Positions 34,960 to 48,309 of a DNA stretch of 64,000 bases are shown here, one piece after another; the stretch's first letter is position 1, and each line of letters starts with the position of its first letter. Below the pieces are notes generated by a model that was not told the origin of the DNA, searched no databases, and saw nothing but the letters and a program-made list of their open reading frames with translations. Origin of the DNA: Plectrocnemia conspersa (Eukaryota; Arthropoda; Insecta; Trichoptera; Polycentropodidae); NCBI GenBank assembly GCA_009617715.1, contig VTFK01000018.1, positions 1,300,302-1,364,301 of the forward strand. The letters run 5' to 3'. Both the position numbers and the translations under genes were made by a program.

Positions 34960-37916
34960 TTAACAACTTAGCGACCGGGGTTTTTTTTGCAGAACTTTGC
35001 TTGATGGCCGGGCGATTTCGCAGAAAAATGGCATACACTTATCTTTTTTAGTAAATTCCCTATAACTTGTAAACCGATTAAGATATTTTATTGAAATTTA
35101 ATGTGTAGCTTCTTTTTTTTTTTTCGCATAAATAAATATATATATAGACATACCTTTTGAAAATTCTTCTATTCGAGTATACGATGTACCTCGAATTCAG
35201 GAATTCCACACAGATAAAAAAAATGCATTTAATAATCGAAAAACGCACTATATTTACCGAAACGTATCGCGAAAATTGATCTTATCTCAGTGATCTTTTG
35301 TGAAAAAATTTCAATCACCCCAAAATGGACGAAAGAGATGAAACCTTTTTGGAAAAAAATTAAAACGCGTTGTCCAACACTTCCAGTGATTGTGAATAAA
35401 GTGATTATAATTTAAGTGTAGGTAGTGCTATAGTGATATTATCCCAGAAGACTGGAGTGAATTTAATCCAACAAGCGATAATCAAGATTTTGAAGATATT
35501 ACAGGGGAACAAGTTTTTCCAATAATAGTGAAAGCGTTAAAGAAGTGGCCAATTTATTTATTGGCGATGATTTGTTCGAAATAATGGACTCGGAAACAAA
35601 TTTATATCATCGGCAAACAGCTCACAATTATAAAAATATAGAAAAAAACGCACAATGGAAGGATGTGACAGTAAGTGAACTGAAACAGTGGTTTAGTTTA
35701 CTTATGGCAATGGGTATAGTTCATAAGTTCAACAAACCCCATAATCGAGACGCTGATATTTTAAAAAACTTTGACAAAAAATAAATTTAGACAATTTTTT
35801 TTTTACATTTTGTTATAAATGCAGGATTTCATATAGTTTAGATAAGCTGGCGAAAGTGAAACCAATGGATTACTTTTTAGGCAAATTCAATAATATTTGC
35901 AAGTCAAAACAAAACCTTTCCCTGGATGAAGGAATGATTCCATGGTTAGGTAGACTTATTTTTTGGGTATTCAGTCCTCAACCAAATATGGAATGTTGAA
36001 TAGAGTGATTTGTGAATCAGATACCGGTTATATTTGTAGTTTAAAATTTTACACCAGAAATGCAAGAAGATTAATAATAATAAACACGGTGATGAAAGTA
36101 ATAAACTCATATCTGGACAAGTGGCATCCTGTTTATGCTGACAATTTTTAAGATAAAGTTTTACTCGCAAAATATTTATTTTTACGGAAAACAGAAGTAG
36201 AAAACAAGGGTCTGCCAGAATCTCAAAAATATAAAATTAAGACCCCTACAGATGAAACATGGCAGAAAATGTAAAACGCTTATCCAAATTTGGAAAACTA
36301 ATAAGATAAGAGATTTCAGAATGATATCTACTTTTTATAACACCCAGATGACACAGGAAAAAAACAGAACGACCGGCCATATAATATATAATAGACTGTA
36401 ATAAATATATGAAAGGTGTTGAAAGCGGCGCCTAGCAATACATACATAGTTACCAAATATTTTGAAAAACAATGGAATAAACAAAAAATGTTGTTGTTTA
36501 TTTATTTCAATTTTTGTTTTTTTCGTTCAGTGTCGATCAAAATTTGAATCGTAACAGCAAAATTAAATTCAAAGATTTTCTTTTGAGTAAGGCTAAAGGA
36601 TGGATGCAGAATTCAGTGCAATCTATCGATTCTGAAGACATTCCACCAGTTTCTACCTCATCTTGCCGTGCCCGTGCTGTTGATTCACAAGAAAGGCTTT
36701 CGGATAAGCTAAAAAACCATCAGCAAATAAAAATAAAAAGTGGAGAGAAATATGTGAGAAGAAAGTGTCGTGTTTGTTCTGCACATGGAATAAGGAAAGA
36801 TACAGCATACATGTGCAGAAATTGTGAAATTCCTCTTCATATTGACGAATGTTTTTATACATATCAAAAATTATTATAATAGGTAAAAAAGTGTAAATAA
36901 TAAAAATAAATATAAATAGTGATATAGTGTGGTTCATAAGTGTAATGGTAAAAATAAATGTGTCCGTGCCAGTTGTAAGCAGAAAAGGGACACCGAAAAA
37001 TTTGGTGAGTGCAAATTATATTATATTTTAAAAGGTAATTTTTTTATAAATCGTTTATACAAAAAAATATAGAAACATATATTACACTACAAATAACTGG
37101 TTTTTTAACCATAGCAACCATTCTCATTGTAAATAAAATATTATATATATTTATTCGTTTATGATTTTATTCCTCAGAGATTATTTTAAGTGCAATAATA
37201 TAATTTTTTCCAATTATTTTACAATGAACTAATATGATTATAATCAAACAGAATTGTAGCTTTTTTACCCTGGTTTCTCAATCTGTAAATCATTGCGGTT
37301 TTACAAATGGTTAGGAAATTTCAAAATTACAAACACCCGGTAAAAATGTTAGTAAGTTAATTGATGATATTTTTTTGGAGTTCTTTGGTTACTGTTTCAT
37401 CTAATTTATCTACATATAACGATTTTACTATTTAATTTTGCGATAACATACAGAATTTTAGGTTGAAAAACTTTGTTAATTGATGTACTTTCAACTGCGG
37501 ATGTTTCGATTTCTGTTGATTGGATTGGTTTTATGTTAACCTAGCCAAAAAGTTTGACCCTGAAATTTACTTCTGTTCAAGAAGTGTAACATAAAGTATT
37601 ATTTTTTATATGAAATAAATAATTATGGTTCATACTTTAAAATATTCACATGCCCCAAAAAGTCAACGTCTCATTGCATTGTGTCGCAATGGGATAAGAC
37701 GAGTCTTTTTACAAAAATTTAAAGTAAAATATAATTTATTTCTTATTTGCTAGTACGTAAAAATAGTATACTACCAACTCTGATTATCATATAAAGGCAA
37801 ACTTGATGGGGTCGTAGTATTTTTGTAATAAAAAAAAAACGCATGTCAGAGTTCACGACCACTAAACAATGTTCTTTCTAGACTCGTATACGAGTCCTCG
37901 GGCGTTAAGCTGTTAA
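34960..37916 (+). mobile_element. Decayed autonomous piggyBac transposon
   Basis: Full-length element of 2957 bp between TTAA at 34960-34963 and 37913-37916. The inverted ends read TTAACAACTTAGCGACCGGG and TTAACAGCTTAACGCCCGAG (16 of 20). A 16-bp palindrome, gactcgtatacgagtc, lies just inside the right end (37881-37896). The interior codes a broken piggyBac transposase (35325-36879) and carries long AT-rich UTRs. It lies in the presumed Fas1 intron and directly abuts a LINE fragment on its right. Confidence 0.9.
35325..36879 (+). pseudogene. piggyBac transposase, multiply broken
   Basis: ATG 35325 opens MDERDETFLEKN and stops. Frameshifted pieces then follow: VANLFIGDDLFEIMDSETNL and SELKQWFSLLMAMGIVHKFN (35545-35784), PMDYFLGKFNNICKSKQNLS then LDEGMIPW (35860-35945), NSYLDKWHPVYADNF (36106-36150), KVLLAKYLFL, and a KYMKGVE stretch near 36400. 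The tail ends in a Cys-rich finger (RRKCRVCSAHGIRKDTAYMC, then RNCEIPLHIDEC). In the family, catalytic Asp residues lie in LSLDE, in the DNF(Y) motif and in the KYMGGVD motif. The first two are kept; the third reads Glu here and is followed by a deletion. Stops, frameshifts and this loss make it inactive. Confidence 0.85.
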
Positions 37917-37929
37917 TTATCATAGACAA

Positions 37930-39105
37930 TCATGGACGAATAAAAAATATTCAGTTCGACTACCTTCCATTGTTTTTAACACTGAAAGGCGAGGCTGTGG
38001 TTATCCAAAAAATTGTCTTTGGTTATAACAATGCTGATTGGAAGGGTTTCAAGAGTATTGTCGTGTCCCGTGTAGTACTTTGTCGGCAGAACTATGCAGC
38101 AACGGACACCAAAACTGTCGAATATTTAACAACCGTAATCAAACAAGTTAAAATATCATTAGTACTGACGCATAAAAATATTCATAATTATATTGAACTT
38201 ACCATATCGATTATTAAATTAATTAAAATTAAAAATAAATTGAGAAAGTAGTGGCAAAAATCTTTAATAAGCAAACTGGCAGATTTAGAGCATTAAAAAC
38301 AAAACGTGGTCGCGTAAAGTTGAAAAGCTAAAACCAGCAGATAATTCATTATGGAAAGTAACTAAATCGCTTTAAAATAAATACACAGAAATTCCACGGT
38401 AGAGATGTTAGCTGACGGTTTTTCTTTATTGTACGAACGTGTTAAATATTTTAAAAATTCTAAAACTGAAAACAAAGTAAATAGATAAGTACAAGCATTT
38501 GCGGTAGATAAAGATTTAATCAGCAAAAAATAAGCTCATGAATTTTTTTAAATATTATTAAAAACCTATGAAATTAATAAAACATTGATTAAGCACCTTT
38601 TTGTAATTTAGATTTAATATATTAACAAACATCTTTAACGACTGCCTATCTTTAGGGTATTTCATAACCGTTCGTAAAACCGCTAAAACTCATCCGATAA
38701 AAAAAACCGATAAGGATCCCTCAAATCCGGTTAGTTATCGCCTCATCAGTTTATTAGTCATTTTGTAAAATATTTAAAAAACTATTCTTTATACGTTTAA
38801 AAGAATCTTTGGTGAATAAAATTAATAACAAACAGACAATATATCAACGAAATAGTTTAACATAGCAACTTAAGTGCTAATTTTAATATTAAAATGAGTA
38901 CGACATTTTTAATGTTAGATATAGAAAAAGCTTTCGACACAGTATGGCATGACGGTTTGATTCTCAAACTACACAAAAACAAACCCCTGAATATCTGCTA
39001 CCTTTAATACGCTCATACCTGAAAAGTAGAAGCTATGTTGTTTCGTTAAATAATGAACACTCGATTACGCGTAAAATTCCAGCTGGAGTTCATAATAATA
39101 AATAT
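37930..39105 (+). mobile_element. Jockey-like LINE fragment, reverse transcriptase 5' part
   Basis: Broken frames give ORF2 landmarks in order: IKIKNKLRK then a stop and WQKSL (38212-38265), KPADNSLWKVTKSL (near 38330-38375), TTFLMLDIEKAFDTVWHDGL (38903-38962) and LIRSYLKSRSYVVSLNNEHS plus ITRKIPAGV (about 39000-39090). DIEKAFDTVWHDGL is the RT domain-A motif of Jockey-group elements. The sequence ends before the YxDD motif, so it is truncated at both ends and has many stops. It begins within about 20 bases of the piggyBac right end. Confidence 0.75.
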
Positions 39106-39254
39106 TAATACTATTTTTTTTAATTACAAGTTTATTACAACTTTATTTACAAATTTCTTTAAAATACCAACAAATTTAATTAAACTATTTAGTTCAGTTT
39201 AGATTTGCTATTTGAAAAGATTAAAAAAAGACATATTATAATTTTTTAACTATA

Positions 39255-39790
39255 GGTCAGATTGATACGTTTATCCCGTCCGTGCTTGGGCACTCCACAG
39301 GTGTCCTAAGCCCATTAAGGTTTTCCCTTGGTTGAAGGGCGCCAAGTTGCACATCGATCAGAGCCGTTTTTTTGGGAAGCTTACAAATGACGGGCGCCAT
39401 CTTAATTTTTGAGACGGCGTCCGATTCGCTGTGGGAGGACGTAATTAAGCAAAAGCTTTTAAGCAAATTAACTTTGCAGAGAAGGGAATTCGGAAGGGTA
39501 GGGGTCGTGGAGAAGGAAGGTGTACTAAGGGCGGAGGCTTCGCTTTTTGTTTTCGGATGCAAACAGCGTCGTTTTAATTTGGCTTTCATTAGCTGAGTAC
39601 GCCTTGCAGTGCAGGGGGTACTTTTGTGTTTTAATCAGTAACGCACTTGTGTCGCTTTTATTATTTATAGCGACTCTTCGCTTCAATTATGCGACTTGTT
39701 ACATGTGGAACGAATCACTATGACGTTAACGTTTTAACTCTATCGGTTCATTGTTGCGTTTCAAGGTTGGCGCGCGGTTGTTTCTATCTA
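39255..39790. promoter_or_regulatory. GC-richer intronic island
   Basis: Compositionally distinct block just after the LINE fragment. Both strands are open (110 codons on minus, 74 on plus) without family resemblance. It contains ggcgccatctt (Pho/YY1-type GCCAT core), ggttttccc (Rel-like) and gtaattaagc. Candidate regulatory module. Confidence 0.35.
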
Positions 39791-41936
39791 TGATTCATTG
39801 ATTGATATGAAGTATTGTGAATCATAGTAATGTGTTCTATAATAAATTGTAAATAAGTCATTCTATTATATCTAGGAATTGTATATATTCCTAAAATATA
39901 TGTTCTTATGATTATATTATACAAAAATTGTTTTATAAGACGATTGAAATTTTCCGTATTAAAGTGACGTAAGCCGACTTTCTTTCTATAAAACTATCAT
40001 TAATTAGTAACGTTGCTAATTACTTAATCTATTGTATGTCAGTGGTATTCCATATTTTCATTATGTTAAAAATATTGCAAATAAAAATCTCCTGCAGATA
40101 TTTTGCAGGAGAGTGTAGTCTTCGCGTAATGTATAATATATATATATATGGTGTCTTTTGTTGTGGAAATATGATCAGTGTATTTTGAATAAAGAGCTAG
40201 TAAAATGACGCTCCTTTGTGGAACTTCAGATAAATTATATTCGTTCATATATAGTATATGCTTTTCAAGTACTACTTATGGGAAGGTATATAAGATATCA
40301 AGAAATGTAGCGGTGTCTGTGGTTGACAAAAACTAATTTCATGTTTACAAATTAGCTTGTTTTCACATTGTATATCTCTAAATCAGAGATATTAAATCTT
40401 TACCGATACTTGGATGCAAATGCGATTTTTTGATACGTGATTTTATAGTTTTAGATTTTTTTCCTTTATTACGTTTGCGAAAATGAATCAGTTACTTTCT
40501 TATGCTTCTTCTAAATTAAGCTCATTTCCAACATTTATTACATTTAATGAAAATTAAAAATCAAAAAAGTAACTTTTTTATATTTTCATTGCAAATTATT
40601 TGAATTTATCGTCAATTATGTTTTTTTTTCTACAAAAAAATATATTTTCTATTCGATACATTTCACTATAGGAAAAAATCGTATTAATTTTCAAACAAAA
40701 TAGTACTTAGCTCTTAGTAATAGCAACTACTGCTTCATTCGAACCACATTTTAATAAAAAAAAAATGTTTATAAAAAAATGATCTCGATTTTTTCAAAAA
40801 TTTTCGAGAAATTTTATTAAGGAATTTTGCGTTCCTATATTTTATATACGAAATACAAGAAAATGATTATTAACATCTGTTCCTATCTTACATTTTTCAA
40901 ATTTCGGACAAAATCAAAATTAAAAATCATTTTGTAATATAGAAAAAAACATGATTCAAGTTCGCCGACAGGAAAATTTAATGGTGTAAAGCCCCCAAAC
41001 ATTTTTGCAATCTACCAATTTACACGCGAAGCAGTTTTTTCTTATCTGTTTATCAATGTGGCTCTTAGATCAATAAGGCCGATTAGGGTAGTAAAGAAAA
41101 TAAGCATGCATATTTTCAAACATCTGGCACGGATCCGCATTTTTATGCAACGGTTTTAATATATTTTTAAATATTCGTACATACTATATGTATATATATT
41201 TAGCAAAAAAAGGCTCTATGAAAATTATCGATAAATCAGAAAAAATTTTAAGAAGTAAAAATTCTCAATTTGGTATTTCTTTCAAGATATTCTTGAGAAA
41301 GAAACACTAATTATAACGCCTGTTGTGCTACAACGCTTTATAATCATTAAATTAGACCTAATATGTATTTATAATATTTTAATGATTGAATTGGTATTAT
41401 ATTTTTCAAGAATAATAAATGTAGTAAACTTTCGGTTAATTTGTATTAATTTTATGTATATTGCTGATTTTTAACGAATGCGATTTTATTTCGATATAAA
41501 TAATATAGTATTAGCTGTAGAGTTATTGTATTTAACAAATTTATAAAAATATAAAGATATATTGTTTTAATTTATTTATTAAAATTTTACCGCTTTTTTG
41601 TTGTATTTAATAGTTGTTATATGCTTTAAATTTAAAGCACTGCAATCCTAATAGTACTAATATTTTTTAAATTATTTAATTTTCATTAAAAATGGATTCT
41701 GATTAGACACTGATTTTTAATAACACAATTATTAACCCGTTAAACGCCAGCGACATTTATTGTGTCACCTGTTATTACTCTTCACGTGTCTGTATCTCTT
41801 TCTCTAAATAAATTTAAAATACTTCGTTTACTGAATAATGAAGCTAGTACTTTAATAATTATTATTTTTTTTTTTTAAATAATTTGTAAACTTATTTCTT
41901 ATTTAATATACGTTTTATATTTCAATGTATTCAGTC
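39791..41936. other. Intron, nothing supported except a lone TTAA end
   Basis: AT-rich. At 41732 the sequence TTAACCCGTTAAACGCCAGC looks like a piggyBac-type terminus, but no right-hand partner was found. Confidence 0.4.
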
Positions 41937-42000
41937 CAGGCACGTACGGTGAGATACTTTCCCTTTCGCGAAAGGGAAAGTGTCTCACCGTACGCGCCTG
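41937..42000. repeat. 64-bp near-perfect palindrome
   Basis: Two 32-base arms meet at ccctttcg/cgaaaggg with no spacer. Only two positions differ: caggcAcgtacggtgagaTa on the left against caggcGcgtacggtgagaCa on the right. It is far more GC-rich than its AT-rich surroundings. It could be a minimal fold-back element made of two transposon ends; no target duplication is seen. Confidence 0.9.
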
Positions 42001-45000
42001 ATATTTACAATAAATATTTTTTTTGTAATATAATATGATGATTTTGCATTTCTATGCTTGTAAGTTTAACAGTGAGAGTATTAGTAAGACAATAAAAAGT
42101 TTGGTAACGCATTTGGTTAAAGTTGACTAATAAAATTGTCAGTGTTTCGAACGCTGTGTAAATTTGTTACAGGGCCTAACCTAACTTATGTATCTTTGCA
42201 ATAGTTATATTTTACAAATCAAGTAATTTTGTGATGAGTGTTTAATAAAAGTGCAGAAAGCCTTAACTCAATAAAAAAATTCTAAATATCGTTTATTAGT
42301 TTAGTGTCACTCAATATTGTCTTTCTTAACTCAAAAAAAATATTTTAAAAAAGGGTTTACCTACATAGAGAAAAACAAGAATAAAGCATCGAACATCGTA
42401 GTTCTTATTTATGATTAACAAATAGTGTTTTTTGAATGAGGGCATATATCAAAATTTAATATTTCAAATTAACTATTTAAACAAGCACAATAAGCTGGCA
42501 AAAGTCCTGAAAGACCTGTTTGAATCCCATAGGAACCATGTATCTTTTCAATTTTTATCGTGTCTGGGAGATCGGAATTAGTGTCTATTAAATAATCACA
42601 ATTCTAATCGATCATCATGGTTTAGGTTTTCCCTGATTTTCCAAATCTTATGAATTATTATGGATTATGGATGTCTTATAAAAAAAATAATATGTTTATC
42701 TCGTGACTTTGTGATACAAATTTTAATTTATATTTTCAATGTGAAAAATATATAAACTTTAAGTTACGTAAAAACAGATAAAATGTAAATTTCTTTATAA
42801 ACAATGTAATAAAATTGATCAACACTAGCTACGTTTGTATTATAGTTTATAACATTGTATTTAAAGTTGATTATGTAAATTGAATTGTTTTCCTTCATTT
42901 TCTTTGTTAGCTTTAATACGGTATGTAATTGCTAAAGTAATTGAATCAAATTTTGAAATATACTATGTATGTAACAAAGTAGTTATTTGTGTGTAATTAC
43001 ATTGCTATACTTATGTATTTAAAACTCTTGTTGCATATTTATTTTTATATAAATTTTATACACAAAAAAAAATTCGGGAAGTCGATTAAATTTTTCGGAT
43101 TAGTCTTTTTATAATTATCTCTTTCGCGCAGACTAACTAAAACACCTCTTCTCCCAAAATTATTTTATCATGGCCTCCATTTTAATACATTAAGTCAATT
43201 ATATATTTTTTTAAACGGTACAAATCTGGGTCAAGCGGACGTGTCCTGAATATAATTTCACGTTCAACGTGACCAACTCACACCTTAAAGGATTATATCA
43301 TGCAAACATTTCGACATTCACGGATCGTGGACGATTTGACGTTCGAAGAAGCAAACAAAGAACACCCCCGTATCTATCTTCTATCTTGAGAAGGGAGAAA
43401 ATAATTTAATAATTAGACTAGACGGGGTTGAAGTTGCAAAGCGACATTTATATGCTGTGGCAATAATATCTTGGGAAATACTACAAGGTATCAATTTCTT
43501 TCTTTATCTTTCTTCTTTATACACACATTTATATTTATTATGTAATATTTAATGTGAAGCTACTATTAGAATATTTAATGTAAAGCTAACCTAACCGACA
43601 GTAAACCTTGTAGTTAATAATAGTATAACAACAGCTAACCTATCATAACATTTACACTTTAAGTTTAATTATTTATTTTAGCTGTACATATTTTGTGAAT
43701 ATGTAACATGTATGGAATTCATACGATTATTGACGCAATACTGGTTAATCTCAAGAATGAGATTTTAATACTGTCTTGATATTTTTCTCTGCTTTCTTCG
43801 TTTATCCATCTCTATATTGAATCAATAGATGCGTCAATTAAATCTGCACACATTCTATTTATTAAATTATGTTTACAAATGGCGAAAAAACCATTAAAAA
43901 AATACATTAAAACGGTTGCTTATAGATTTTTAGTAAAAACGTTGATTTATAATTTGTATAAAAAACAAAGTTACTTAACATTTCGGAAAAAATACACATA
44001 AAATATCCAAAATACAAAAGATTGTTTTCAATTGACGTTTGTATTTAGAAATGGAACTTTGTGTACCCGCTCCTTTTGTATATCTGTTTTTGTTTTGGGT
44101 GGTAAATTTTTTATGACCACATGCATTAGATTGTTTTATACAAAGGAGCCATTTTTAGTGAGATTTTTAAAAAAAATTTTTTTGTCAATAATATTTTTGT
44201 ATCTTGTTGATGTCATAAATATATTATATTCACTCATTTTTAAAAACAAGCTTAGATAATATGTCATATTTATTGTTGTAATATATCTGTCTATACTCTA
44301 TAGATATACTATTTATCTTTTCACCCGGATATCACCCCCTAGCAAATTTTATATATATTTAGGAAGATATACAAGCAGATGTATTTACAAATCGAAAAAA
44401 GGGAACTAAACACGAAATGCGTGAATTTCAAAATTTTAACTACTCAATAACACTGTTGGCTTTTGATACTCTGAAAATTTAGAATACTTGGTAGTTTATA
44501 AACTAAAAATATGTATTTAATATTTCGCCCTTAATTTTCTTTATGCTTAATATCAATACCATAATTTAAAAAACTACATATGTTTTTGCATTAGCAAATT
44601 TATTAGGTCAGCTATAAAGTTATATTACTTTAACATACACGGTTTATTATTGATTAGGTTAAAATATATATGGAATAGTGTGTGGTATTGAGTAGTAATA
44701 AATTACTTTTTATTGCTGGTTAATGTTAATTTAACTATCGGTTAGTTTTTCGATGAGTGCGATGCTAGTAATAAATTGTTCAGAATTATTAACTGATGTT
44801 TTTTTTAAATATAATACATATTAATATGGTGGTAGTTTACAATATATCTCTCGACATTGTTAATCTATGCTTTTAATAAAATTTGCATAATAGTCCATTA
44901 TTAATATAATAATTTCATGTATCACATAGTGAATATGCTCACAAACAAATCCTTACTTCTACATACACATACACTTGTAAATAAGCAAACAAAAAACCCG

Positions 45001-45029
45001 TTGCACCAAACAGCGTCAACAATTCAATT
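42001..45029. other. Intron, AT-rich, nothing supported
   Basis: No exon or bounded element. A short direct repeat aatatttaatgtgaagcta/aatatttaatgtaaagcta is at 43546-43590. Confidence 0.45.
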
Positions 45030-45430
45030 ACACGTGTGTTTATTCAATTTTCGGAACGCGTGCATAAAAGGACTATGTATCTATTTTTTTAACTCCAATT
45101 GTCGCATTTCAAATCCCATCGGTTAGGGGACTTAATAATACGCATTGTGTAATTAAATTGTGCCAGCGTTCCCATGACTTCGTTGATAATTTTTTACGCG
45201 AGGTCCGAAAACATTCCCCCATGTGCGCGGGGTCCACAAAAGACCTCCCAGCGGGGTCACAGGCAAACATCAACAGTCGTTAATCCGTTTAGTAAATCCC
45301 TTTGGTTCGAAAGGACCGCCGACAAAGAAAACATCCCGAAAAACGCCTGTGCGTCAATCGAATCAAAACAAAACGGGGAATCGCGGGGCGTCCTTTCGGT
45401 GAAAATATTATTTATTGTTACATGGGGTAA
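45030..45430. promoter_or_regulatory. GC-richer intronic island
   Basis: The block includes ccatgtgcgcggggtccaca and ggggaatcgcggggcgtcct. The 107-codon + frame over it lacks family resemblance and has no splice context. Candidate regulatory sequence. Confidence 0.3.
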
Positions 45431-45877
45431 CAAAATAAAAAATTTAATTCTTGATTCATTTGTGCAATGGATGACTGAGGTAGTGATTCAAATTTAGCTT
45501 AGGGATTAGGAGATGTGGGTTTATATGCTTTTGTATGTTTATTTTAAAAAATGCATTATAAAGGGTTCAGCCATTGTTACGAAATTATATAATAAAATAA
45601 TAACAGATCTGATGAGGAAAGTAGATGCGGCTGCTTTTTACTGAATTTTGATGGTGTCGTCAATTGCTTGAACTCTGGTATATTTTCAAACCGAATGCGA
45701 GGTGGAAAGTTCAAGTGAAAGTTATATTCCCAAGGCAGTGTTCCGCCTTATATATTTTGGGGAAATGGGAGAAGATCAACGATCTTCTTTTGCCATTTAA
45801 CTAATCATGGATGGTTTTTTTTTGCTTAATAAGCTGGTTGAGAAGCTGGATGGCTCGCGTGAGTGGAGCTTTCTTGA

Positions 45878-45936
45878 GCGCTGACGTTTCTGGCCGCGTC
45901 GGGTAAGAATAAGGGACGCAATCGTGACTCTCCAGA
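45878..45936 (+). repeat. Dispersed repeat S, copy 2
   Basis: See the copy at 26678-26735; the aagaataaggga(c/t)gcaatcg core is shared almost exactly. Confidence 0.6.
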
Positions 45937-46246
45937 GCTTTAGAGTGCACTAGACAGTTCTTTTCTTAGCTGGTTATATTAATAAATGCTATCGTACTTA
46001 TATATGACAGTAGCTCTACCTGGGATAGATTCAAATTTATTATTTATTCATTACAATTAATTTTATTTCACTGTGCGTATTGAATTGTCATATTGCAGTA
46101 GCATGTAATCGTCTTTAATTAATATAAATTGAAAGTTGAAAATAGCATAGTTGATCAAAAAATGAAAGCCATTATGACATATGTAAATGTCAACGTTGGG
46201 GAGAAATTTCTTGTTTTTCTGTTTTATAGCATAAATTCCAGCTGTT

Positions 46247-46519
46247 TTGAATGAGAACAGAATACTTTATTTAATTGAAGTTTATATAATACATAAATAT
46301 AAAACAATAATAATACACGCTACTAGAAAAACGGTTTCGGAGCACATTACCCGATGGCGCAGACCCTCGGCGACGCGCTATCTAAGAGCTGTTGTCAAAG
46401 TTGTGCGTTTTGGTGTTGTCGTTTTCAGAAAGCTAAGGTGGAGAAAAATCCTAGATGTCACTCTAAATAAGGCCTTGCTTTGTGGATGCATCATCCCTCT
46501 TTTAATGACCCTTAAATAG
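46247..46519 (+). other. Open frame without recognised function
   Basis: 90 codons; the second half lies on GC-richer DNA (HITRWRRPSATRYLRAVVKV). No domain, splice partner or promoter is evident. It is listed because the composition differs from the surrounding intron and could mark a mobile-element scrap. Confidence 0.15.
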
Positions 46520-48309
46520 GACATAGTCTTTTATGGGGAAGCCGGCCAAGGACGAGAACTTGCTGGCTAGGTGCTAGCCTGATTTGAAGTATTCAATGGC
46601 AGGCACTAAATTCTTTAGATAGGTTTTATGACGTTTTCTATATTTAAATTAGTTTCGAGAAATATCGTTATTACCTTTGGGTGACAAAAATGGTGATAAA
46701 TGGTCGTCACATTAAAATATATTAAAACTTCATGTACAATGTACTTATTTTTTAAATCAACTATAGATATATTAAAAAATATTAATAAATATTTTATTAA
46801 TATAATAAACACCCATGTATTTAATGTACTTAATGAATTATATTAGATACAAATTTTTGCAGTGAAACACATGGGTTATAATTAAGTAAAATGTAAACTA
46901 ATTTATAATTAATGTGTCGGTGACACATTTAAACCATTAAATGATCAATTTCCATTTACATACATGACAAAATAATAACTTTGTATTGAATTGAACATTG
47001 ACAATGTTCCAATTTAATTATAAACTTACAAAGCTTACAGCTCAAAACCGCCGAAAGTTAAACTTTAAATTTCTATCACCGATCAACAAACAGCCAAAAA
47101 CGGATAAAGCTAATCCTAATTCGATTGAGCTGATTTACACACAAACACTCAGAGTCTCATTACGTACCTCTCATCATTGGGTCTCAATTCGCACGAGCGA
47201 TTTATTTAATCTCAGTGCGAAAGGTATCGTTTTATCTACCACAGCGTACACGTGAACGTAGAATTCTCTTTGCGTGATTCTAGTAATCCTTCTTTTGTTC
47301 TATTGAAAACTGTTCTTTCAAGCTATTGATACATTCATGACATAACATTGAACACGTAACATGAGGGTTAACAATAATGAACTTAATACACAGATAGTGA
47401 TGATAAGTATATTTTTATTAAAAATATGCGGCTCTCGGCTTACGAGACATCTATGAGTGATGATAGAAAAAAATAAATTGACAAAATCGATTTGGCAAAA
47501 TTCCACGCCAGTGTCGAATTAACGTTTATGGATTTGTGTGTGAACAAACAAACATTCGCTTGTATAATCTCAATGCCGTTTTGCAGAAAATCAATAAGAG
47601 CGTTTAGCGCTTAAGCAATAATGTCTGATGATAAAGCACGAAATATTAGTAAAAGTAACGATAATAAAGTGAAAAAATAGTTCAACAATACGTCGTGTAT
47701 GTACCTATAATAAACGCGTAAACGTTATCGTCTACGTGAGAAATATAATCTGGGTTAATAATAATGAAAGACCATTTGCGAAAATGCCTATGTCGTACTT
47801 TTCTATATAGTACTTAAAATAAATGCCCTATAATTATTGTATTATATATATTCATATTGTAATAATATACAGATTGATTCATAGATTAGTTCAAATTGAA
47901 AAAAAAAGCTAAAGTGTATGTAAATTTAAAGTTAATTTAATCCATGTTAAAATGAAGGTGAAATCTAAAATAAATGTCATTCTACATAGACTAAAAACGT
48001 ATTGTCATTATGCTGCTTAATATATATTTAATCACGAAAATCAGTGTTTTGGTAAAAAACTTGAAATATTTATCTGTAGTGCAAGTTTCACGTTACTTTG
48101 ATAACTGGTCAGTTGTTTGATATACTATTTTAGAAATATATCCATAAGACTTTAGTAGGTCAGAAACATGTTTTTTATATACTTTGTTCCACAGTCATTA
48201 AGCACTTATGATTCTGAAAAGCTGTGACATATTCTATACCGACTCATATTTTGTAATTTTTTGATTCTCAAACAGTCTTGTAAGTTTATTCTCGAATTAG
48301 TCCAAGTCT

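Noticed and set aside
36653..36937. 94-codon minus-strand frame
   Set aside because: It is the complement of the piggyBac transposase C-terminal finger, which is clearly the real frame.
40086..40112. Small hairpin ctcctgca-gatatt-tgcaggag as a microRNA
   Set aside because: An 8-bp stem is too short for a microRNA precursor.
41732..41760. Another piggyBac-type element starting TTAACCCGTTAAACGCC
   Set aside because: No right-hand end with a matching inverted repeat and TTAA could be found.
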